Positions 1 through 5,476 of a DNA stretch of 12,373 nt are shown one piece after another. Each line of letters opens with the position of its first letter. The stretch's first letter is position 1. A model generated the notes under the pieces. The model did not search any database. It saw only the letters and a program-made list of their open reading frames with translations, and had not been told where the DNA came from. The position numbers were made by a program, and so were the translations under genes. Source of the DNA: Bacteroidales bacterium (GTDB lineage Bacteria; Bacteroidota; Bacteroidia; Bacteroidales; SMBSF77); contig JAIOTT010000076.1 of NCBI GenBank assembly GCA_021106655.1, positions 1 through 12,373 of the forward strand. The letters are read 5' to 3'.

Positions 1-1
1 A

Positions 2-1006
2 CAAGAGTTAAAAGGAGCTGCATTGGATAAGTTCCTGCTTCAAAAGAAAGGTAAAAAATGGGACGGTGTTCCTGTACCTAATGTTTCGGTTTCTGCTTTA
101 AAAGATGAGACTTTTGATTTTTTCAGGAGACGAGCTTTTAAGAGTAAACGTATTGAGGAAGAAGTATTAACTGACAGTAATGAACATTTGATTGAGAATC
201 TACAGCTCAAAGAGAATGAATTTTTAAAACGGGCAGCCATCCTGTTGTTTCATCCAAATCCTGAAAATTTTGTTACTGGAGCATATATCAAGATTGGTTT
301 TTTTGAATCAGATTCTGAATTAATATATCAGGATGAAATACATGGAAATCTATTTGAACAAATAGAAAGAACAATTGATTTACTGTTTACTAAATACATT
401 AAAGCTACAATTTCCTATGATGGAATTCACCGGATTGAAACTTATGAGTATCCAAAGGAAGCCTTAAGGGAAGCATTACTGAACGCTATTGCTCACAAAG
501 ATTATTCCAGCGGAATCCCAATTCAAATAAGTTTTTATAAAGACAAAATACTAGTTTGGAATGACGGTCAACTCCCTGAAAACTGGACAGTAGAGAATTT
601 AATAATAAAACATTCTTCAAAACCATATAATCCTGATATTGCCAATGCATTCTTCAGAAGTGGATACATAGAATCATGGGGAAGGGGAACAATAAATATA
701 ATAGAGAAATGCAAAGAAGCAGGCTTACCAAGTCCAACATATTATTACGAATCATCAGATTTTTGGGTAGAATTTAGAAAAGACATTTACAATGAGGTGT
801 ATTTACAATCACTTGGCATAAATGACAGGCAGGTTAAGGCCATTCTTTATATAAAGGAAAAAGGGAAGATTAATAATGGTGAATATCAAAAAATAAATAA
901 TATTTCTAACCGAACAGCTACAAGAGATTTAACAGAACTTGTAGAAAGGGGTATATTTGAAAGTTCGGGCAGCAAAGGAGCCGGATCATTTTATAGCTTA
1001 AAATAA
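2..1006 (+). CDS. AlbA_2/RecG-like ATP-binding DNA-binding protein, 3' part only
   Basis: The reading frame is open to the left edge, so the N-terminal part of the gene is outside the window. A TTG at 23 could be read as a start, but the residues before it (QELKGAAL) fit the end of the AlbA_2 domain, and the true start is almost surely upstream. Counting from that TTG, residues 140-245 form a GHKL-type ATP-binding module: N-box REALLNAIAH (149-158), NDG (180-182) and WGRG (219-222). The last 65 or so residues look like a winged helix (NDRQVKAILYI, then NRTATRDLTELVERGIF). Family members are usually annotated as putative transcriptional regulators or RecG-like helicases. They lack helicase motifs, and their true role is mostly unknown; the helicase name should not be used. 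Such genes are often accessory and scattered. No functional link to the following ubiE gene is visible, and a 359-bp gap separates them. Confidence 0.85.
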   Translation, partial: QELKGAALDKFLLQKKGKKWDGVPVPNVSVSALKDETFDFFRRRAFKSKRIEEEVLTDSNEHLIENLQLKENEFLKRAAILLFHPNPENFVTGAYIKIGFFESDSELIYQDEIHGNLFEQIERTIDLLFTKYIKATISYDGIHRIETYEYPKEALREALLNAIAHKDYSSGIPIQISFYKDKILVWNDGQLPENWTVENLIIKHSSKPYNPDIANAFFRSGYIESWGRGTINIIEKCKEAGLPSPTYYYESSDFWVEFRKDIYNEVYLQSLGINDRQVKAILYIKEKGKINNGEYQKINNISNRTATRDLTELVERGIFESSGSKGAGSFYSLK

Positions 1007-1365
1007 TTGCGTCATAATTGCGCCTATTGCGCCATAAAAAGTGGAAAAGCAAAGTATGAACTAAAATAATGGGCTCATAATGGAATCAGAATTGAAGAAA
1101 GAAATAAATACGAATTTTGGAGTTATAGAGGCAGTTGTATGTTGCAAATGATGAATGGATTGCAGAAGATTTAAAAACAACACAAGAATATTAAAACCAC
1201 ATCTTAAAGGGATAAACAAAATTATAGGTTAATGAATTGCACATTAATTGCACAATGGATAAAAAATTATTAATTAAAACTGTGAGAATGTTAAAAAATC
1301 AAAACCCGCAACCCGCAACCCGTAACTCGCAACCTACCATTAAATTTATCAAACCATGACAATCC
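1007..1365. other. 359-bp intergenic stretch rich in short direct repeats
   Basis: I see no intact gene here on either strand. The stretch holds three copies of ATTGCG(T/C)C just behind the stop codon (1006-1013, 1017-1024, 1026-1033), a tandem pair of an 11-bp unit beginning AATTGCACA (1235-1256), a heptamer repeat (1304-1331), and an imperfect copy of the preceding gene's 3' end (1055-1083 resembles 992-1020). A short peptide, VANDEWIAEDLKTTQEY followed by stop, can be read at 1141-1194. It has no start codon and is preceded by an in-frame stop at 1126-1128, so at best it is a gene remnant. No clear promoter or terminator was found. Confidence 0.6.
1304..1331. repeat. Heptamer tandem repeat, 4 units of ACCCGCA
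   Basis: Four head-to-tail 7-bp units can be read: ACCCGCA (1304), ACCCGCA (1311), ACCCGTA (1318) and ACTCGCA (1325). The first two are identical and the others differ by one base each. The run is GC-rich against a very AT-rich background and ends 34 bp before the ubiE start. It is too short and too regular for a CRISPR array and has no hairpin. From memory, C-rich repeats of this kind occur between genes of some Bacteroidota, but that is not checked here. Confidence 0.75.
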
Positions 1366-2073
1366 ATGCATAACATTCCACAAGGTAAAAAAGCAGAAGT
1401 CAGGAGCATGTTTAACAGCATAGCTCATCGCTATGATTTTTTGAATCACTTCTTATCACTTGGTATAGATAATATATGGCGTAAAAAGCTGGTCAATCTT
1501 CTTAAGAAACAGCAACCTTTAACCATTCTTGACATTGCCACAGGAACTGCTGACCTTGCTATAGCAGCAGCTAAAATTGATAAAGTAAAAATCATAGGAG
1601 TTGATATTTCCGAAGAGATGATTAAGATAGCTACCGAGAAGGTTGCAGCAAAAAATCTTGAGGATACCATTAATCTTGCAATTGGTGATTCAGAAACTCT
1701 TACGTTTCATGACAATCATTTCGATGCAGTAATGGTTGCTTTTGGAGTAAGGAACTTTGAAGACCTTGAAAAGGGCCTCAGGGAGTTTTACCGCGTACTT
1801 AAACCGGGAGGATGTGCATATATTCTTGAATTTTCAAGCCCTCAAGGCTTTATATTCAAACCATTATTTAATTTCTACTTTAGAAACATTTTACCTTTTT
1901 TTGGAAGGATGATCTCAAAGGATGTATCCGCTTATGATTATCTTCCTAAATCAGTCGGGAAATTCCCTGCCGGCGAGGAATTTCTCCAAATTCTCAGTGA
2001 TGCAGATTTTAAAAACACCACACATATTTCACTCACATTTGGTGTAGCATCTATTTATTTGGGATATAAGTAA
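1366..2073 (+). CDS. ubiE: Demethylmenaquinone methyltransferase (UbiE/MenG)
   Basis: This SAM-dependent methyltransferase makes menaquinone from demethylmenaquinone, the last step of menaquinone synthesis, and works in the cytoplasm at the inner membrane. At 235 residues it is full length for the family. Residues 23-39 (YDFLNHFLSLGIDNIWR) match the first UbiE signature and 143-157 (RVLKPGGCAYILEFS) match the second. The SAM-binding motif I is ILDIATGTA (54-62), followed by the acidic end of strand 2, IIGVD (77-81). The ATG at 1366 is the only sensible start: another ATG ten bases upstream meets a stop after five codons. Bacteroidota use menaquinone as their main quinone, so the menaquinone rather than the ubiquinone reaction is meant. 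The gene directly precedes porT, an order I recall from other Bacteroidota, although the two functions are not obviously linked. Confidence 0.95.
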   Translation: MHNIPQGKKAEVRSMFNSIAHRYDFLNHFLSLGIDNIWRKKLVNLLKKQQPLTILDIATGTADLAIAAAKIDKVKIIGVDISEEMIKIATEKVAAKNLEDTINLAIGDSETLTFHDNHFDAVMVAFGVRNFEDLEKGLREFYRVLKPGGCAYILEFSSPQGFIFKPLFNFYFRNILPFFGRMISKDVSAYDYLPKSVGKFPAGEEFLQILSDADFKNTTHISLTFGVASIYLGYK

Positions 2074-2091
2074 AAAAATATTGTAATTTTG
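2058..2091 (+). promoter_or_regulatory. Possible Bacteroidota-type promoter of porT
   Basis: TAATTTTG at 2084-2091 fits the TAnnTTTG -7 element of Bacteroidota sigma factors. A TTTG at 2058-2061, inside the end of ubiE, could be the -33 element, but the gap of 22 bp is on the long side. Transcription would begin near 2098, about 60 bases before the porT start. The core is only six fixed bases in AT-rich DNA, so a chance match is possible. Confidence 0.35.
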
Positions 2092-2160
2092 CTGTAGCAA
2101 TTATTTTTGAAAGAAATATAATATTAGTATATTCGTTATCTGAGCTAATAAACTCTTACC

Positions 2161-2880
2161 TTGAGATCATATAAAAAGTTAATATTGATTTTTTTTGTTG
2201 CCGTGCTTATTTTTCCAGTAGAAGGAATAAGTCAGCATCGCAAGGTAATGAACCTGCCTAAATACGATCTTAAACCTTATCATTTTGGCTTCATAATCGG
2301 AGTCAACCAGATGCACTTCTCATTAAAGACTACCGAGGATTTTTTTCCAATAGATTCATTATATGTTATTAGAGCTGATACTGAATTGGGTTTTAATATC
2401 GGGATCGTCACCAATCTCCGGTTAGGCCCTCACTTCGACTTCAGGTTTATTCCAACTCTTTCGTTCGGAGAAAGAAACCTTATTTATACACTTTCAAAGA
2501 ATGACACTATTTTTATAGATGTACAAAAGAAAGTTGAATCCACATATCTTGATTTTCCTTTTAATGTAAAGTTCAAATCACATAGAGTTAATAACTTCCG
2601 TGCCTATGTCCTGACTGGTGTGAAATTCAGTATCGATCTGGCTTCTCAAGCTAAAAACAAAGATACTGAAGATGAAATTCATATTAAGCTTTATAAAAAT
2701 GATTATTCGGTTGAATTCGGAGTTGGATTTGAGTTTTATGCAACTTTTTTCAAATTCGGTACTGAGCTAAAAATGTCTTATGGTATCAGAGATTTGATAA
2801 AAAGGGAGAATAATACTTTTACAGATGGTATTGACAGACTTAATTCCAAGATTTTCCAGATTTCGCTGACTTTTGAGTAA
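2161..2880 (+). CDS. porT: PorT family outer-membrane protein (type IX secretion/gliding)
   Basis: PorT (SprT in gliding flavobacteria) is a predicted outer-membrane beta-barrel needed for type IX secretion. The product has a signal peptide (residues 1-25, KKLILIFFVAVLIFPVEGISQ) followed by the typical start of the mature family, NLPKYDLKPYHFGFIIGVN. The rest shows alternating polar and apolar strands with aromatic ends, as expected for a barrel, and the length of 239 residues is usual. The start must be the TTG at 2161: an in-frame stop lies at 2149-2151, no ATG occurs between, and starting later would destroy the signal peptide. The position directly after ubiE supports the call. Other type IX genes (porK, L, M, N, sov) are not in the window. 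Generic PorT-like outer-membrane barrels share this fold, so the exact family is inferred from the N-terminal motif and gene order. Confidence 0.85.
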   Translation: MRSYKKLILIFFVAVLIFPVEGISQHRKVMNLPKYDLKPYHFGFIIGVNQMHFSLKTTEDFFPIDSLYVIRADTELGFNIGIVTNLRLGPHFDFRFIPTLSFGERNLIYTLSKNDTIFIDVQKKVESTYLDFPFNVKFKSHRVNNFRAYVLTGVKFSIDLASQAKNKDTEDEIHIKLYKNDYSVEFGVGFEFYATFFKFGTELKMSYGIRDLIKRENNTFTDGIDRLNSKIFQISLTFE

Positions 2881-2909
2881 GAATATCACGTAATTAACAT
2901 TCCCAGAAA

Positions 2910-3611
2910 ATGACTGAACCTTCAAAAACACCAGAACTGATAAAGACATTCATCCAGAGAGCGAGTTTAAAGCAGGAGGTGCACGCTAATACAATAAAAA
3001 TATTTAATGATTTTAAAGAAGTCATTAGCGGATTGTATGAAGTTTCTAAAGATACAGTTGCGAATCAGCCAAAAAAATTAAGATTTGAATACGAGGAGAG
3101 AGGAAAATTTGAAGTAAAATTTACATTTGGCAGCGACATACTGATTTTTGTCATGCATACTAACGTCTTTGAATTCCCAAGAGATCATATTGTGATGAAA
3201 ACATCATATGTTAAGGAAGATAAAGACCGGTCTTATTGTGGTGTAATCAATATTTATAATTTCATCGCTGATTCATTCAGGTTCAACCGTGTTAATGATG
3301 TAGGCTATATGATCGGGAGGATTTTTGTTAATAAAGACTCTCACTATTTTATTGAAGGAAAGCGGGAACTGGGCTTTTTATACACTAATTTTGCCAGCAG
3401 TATTATTGATAAGAAAGCTGTCAAGAAGATCGTTGATTCCGCCATTCTTTATACAATTAAGTTCGATTTGCTAACACCTCCTTTCGATCATGTAAAAGAA
3501 GTAAGTGTCCACGAGATGAAGAATACCCTTGATAATATGAAGATCAAAACCGGCAAAAGGCTTGGTTTCAGGTTTCAGGGTGATCATAAAGAAGGGGAAG
3601 CTAATAAATAA
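2910..3611 (+). CDS. Conserved protein of unknown function between porT and dnaX
   Basis: I do not recognise a named family. The 233-residue product has no signal peptide and no membrane segment, so it is probably cytoplasmic. The N-terminal 50 residues look helical (PELIKTFIQRASLKQEVHANTIKIFNDFKEVISGLYEV). The middle is rich in beta strands with aromatic residues (FEYEERGKFEVKFTFGSDILIFVMHTNVFEFP). The C-terminal part is again partly helical and ends in a basic and acidic tail (GKRLGFRFQGDHKEGEANK). No catalytic motif stands out. It starts 29 bp after porT and stops 14 bp before dnaX on the same strand, so it is probably co-transcribed with both. Codon use and base composition look like those of its neighbours, which argues against recent transfer. 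I propose no function. Confidence 0.85.
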   Translation: MTEPSKTPELIKTFIQRASLKQEVHANTIKIFNDFKEVISGLYEVSKDTVANQPKKLRFEYEERGKFEVKFTFGSDILIFVMHTNVFEFPRDHIVMKTSYVKEDKDRSYCGVINIYNFIADSFRFNRVNDVGYMIGRIFVNKDSHYFIEGKRELGFLYTNFASSIIDKKAVKKIVDSAILYTIKFDLLTPPFDHVKEVSVHEMKNTLDNMKIKTGKRLGFRFQGDHKEGEANK

Positions 3612-3625
3612 TATCTGGATTTAGA

Positions 3626-5356
3626 ATGGAGAATTTTATAGTATCAGCAAGGAAATACAGGCCAGCAACTTTCAAATCAGTAATCGGTCAGGATGCGATT
3701 ACCTCAACATTACAAAATGCTATCAGGAATAACAAACTCGCCCAGTCATTTTTATTCTGCGGCCCCAGAGGTGTTGGAAAAACAACATGTGCAAGGATAT
3801 TAGCCAAAACAATAAATTGCGAACATATAACTTCTGACTTTGAGGCCTGTAATGAATGTGGACCATGCTTGTCATTCAATAAATCAACTACCTTTAATAT
3901 CTATGAACTGGATGCAGCATCAAATAATTCAGTTGATGACATAAGAAGCCTTGTTGATCAGGTGAGGATACCACCACAGGATGGAAAATATAAAGTATAT
4001 ATTATTGATGAGGTTCAAATGCTATCAACACAGGCTTTTAATGCTTTTCTCAAAACTCTGGAAGAACCACCTCTGTATGCTAAGTTTATTCTTGCAACTA
4101 CTGAAAAACATAAAATAATTCCTACAATATTGTCCAGATGTCAGATTTTTGACTTTCACAGAATAAGACTTGATGATATCTCTTCACACCTTGCTTATGT
4201 TGCAAAAAACGAAGAGGTTGAAGCCGATGAAGATGCATTACATATTATTGCACAAAAATCAGATGGAGCTTTGCGTGATGCTTTGACGATCTTTGATCAG
4301 CTTGTTAGCTTTACAGGTAAATCGATAACTTATAAAACAATAATTGATTACCTGAATGTTCTTGATTATGATTATTATTTCAGAATAACTGATAATATGC
4401 TTAATGCTGATATTCCTAACACATTATTAACTATCAATGAGATAGTGGATAAAGGCTTTGACGGCAAACATTTCATTCTTGGCCTTGGGGAGCATTTCAG
4501 AAATTTATTAGTTTGCAAAGACCGTGAAACCATTAAGTTACTTGAAGTGGGAACGAATATCAAGAATAAGTATGAAGAACAAGCGAATAAATGTACAATG
4601 CGATTTTTATTGAAAGCCCTTGAAATTAACAATAAAGCCGATATTAATTATAAGGAAAGTAATAATAAAAATCTGCATCTCGAGCTTGCATTAATGCAAA
4701 TGTGCTCAATAACCGGGAGAGGAGATTCCTTTATAGATGGAGAAGAAAAAAAAAAAAAGCTGATCCCTCCAGCCAATAAACCTGATGCCCAGCAAAAAAA
4801 AGATATAGTATCTTCAGGCTCTGAATCTACTACACAGCAAAAAACAATAACTGACAGGAGAAAAGAAATTGCATCAATTAAGTCTAAGGCAGCTCCGGGT
4901 ACTATTTCTATAAAACAAATAACAACTGCAAAGAAAGAAGAGAAAAAAAATGGTGGGGATAAAATTTCTTTTGAAGATCCTGACCTTCCAGCTGATCCAT
5001 TTTCACAAGAGCAACTAGAGAATGCCTGGACGGAATATATGAAAAGTATTAATGGTAAGCATCCAAGCTTTTCTAGTGCACTGGCAAAATATAAACCATC
5101 TCTAAAAGACAATTTTCTTATTGAGATCACAAGCGATAATGCAATAATTGCAAAATCTAATGAGAATCTTAAAAATTTGATTAATTACTTAAAAGAAAAA
5201 CTGAATAATTATCGAATACACTTTAAAATGGTGATTACTAAGAATAGCGAAAAAAAGACGCCATACACAGATAATGAAAAGCTTGATGTAATGCTCAAAA
5301 AAAATCCCACACTTAAAAACTTCAAAGATAAACTTGACTTGGAAATTGACTTTTAA
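3626..5356 (+). CDS. dnaX: DNA polymerase III subunits gamma and tau
   Basis: DnaX is the ATPase motor of the replicative clamp loader. Visible in order: Walker A GPRGVGKT (46-53), four zinc-binding cysteines (C65, C75, C78, C81), Walker B VYIIDEV (124-130), the sensor-1 region ATTE (157-160) and the SRC arginine-finger motif (170-172). The clamp-loader oligomerisation domain ends near residue 373. After it come a low-complexity, lysine- and serine-rich linker (about 375-450) and a tau-like tail (about 450-576) ending in NPTLKNFKDKLDLEIDF, which resembles other Bacteroidota DnaX proteins from memory. A run of 13 A (4746-4758) sits at codons 374-378, exactly at the core-to-linker boundary, and could give a shorter gamma-type product by slippage (see separate entry). 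The ATG at 3626 lies 14 bp behind the unknown gene, and the N-terminus (YRPATFKSVIGQD) begins where the family normally does. Confidence 0.97.
   Translation: MENFIVSARKYRPATFKSVIGQDAITSTLQNAIRNNKLAQSFLFCGPRGVGKTTCARILAKTINCEHITSDFEACNECGPCLSFNKSTTFNIYELDAASNNSVDDIRSLVDQVRIPPQDGKYKVYIIDEVQMLSTQAFNAFLKTLEEPPLYAKFILATTEKHKIIPTILSRCQIFDFHRIRLDDISSHLAYVAKNEEVEADEDALHIIAQKSDGALRDALTIFDQLVSFTGKSITYKTIIDYLNVLDYDYYFRITDNMLNADIPNTLLTINEIVDKGFDGKHFILGLGEHFRNLLVCKDRETIKLLEVGTNIKNKYEEQANKCTMRFLLKALEINNKADINYKESNNKNLHLELALMQMCSITGRGDSFIDGEEKKKKLIPPANKPDAQQKKDIVSSGSESTTQQKTITDRRKEIASIKSKAAPGTISIKQITTAKKEEKKNGGDKISFEDPDLPADPFSQEQLENAWTEYMKSINGKHPSFSSALAKYKPSLKDNFLIEITSDNAIIAKSNENLKNLINYLKEKLNNYRIHFKMVITKNSEKKTPYTDNEKLDVMLKKNPTLKNFKDKLDLEIDF
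4746..4779 (+). promoter_or_regulatory. Probable slippage site in dnaX: A13 run with out-of-frame stops
   Basis: Thirteen A in a row (4746-4758) are followed by G, so the run also contains A AAA AAG in the zero frame (4753-4759), the heptamer used for -1 frameshifting in E. coli dnaX. Adding one A, or a -1 ribosomal shift, leads to TAA at 4777-4779 and a product of 384 residues. Losing one A, or a +1 shift, leads to TGA at 4761-4763 and about 378 residues. Both would keep the ATPase core and lose the tau tail. Thermus dnaX is known to use transcriptional slippage on an A run for the same purpose. Purine-rich, Shine-Dalgarno-like sequence lies 20-35 bases upstream, but I found no convincing stem-loop downstream. 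Slippage itself is inferred. Confidence 0.55.
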
Positions 5357-5423
5357 GCATTATTATTCGATTTACAACAAGTATTCTAATATATCGTTAA
5401 TAGAAAATCTTTTAAAAAGGAAT

Positions 5424-5439
5424 TAATAAGCGCTTATTA
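5424..5439. promoter_or_regulatory. Perfect 16-bp palindrome upstream of the M16 peptidase
   Basis: TAATAAGCGCTTATTA reads the same on both strands. It lies 37 bp before the start codon of the M16 peptidase and 67 bp behind the dnaX stop, in a 120-bp AT-rich gap where no TAnnTTTG element was found. A T-run does not follow it and it has no loop, so it does not look like a terminator. A binding site for a dimeric regulator is the simplest reading, but no regulator is known. Confidence 0.4.
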
Positions 5440-5476
5440 TATCCATTAAATTAATATTAAAATTAAAAATTATAGC

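Noticed and set aside
23..1006. Complete gene starting with TTG at 23, or a RecG helicase
   Set aside because: The frame is open to the left edge with family-like residues, so the start is outside. No helicase motifs are present, only the ATP-binding module and a winged helix.
1304..1331. Heptamer array considered as a CRISPR or a telomere-like sequence
   Set aside because: The units are 7 bp with no spacers, there are only four, and no cas gene is near.
4648..5130. Open frame of 160 codons on the minus strand inside dnaX
   Set aside because: It is the antisense shadow of the A-rich, lysine-coding linker and gives a cysteine- and phenylalanine-rich peptide without family likeness.
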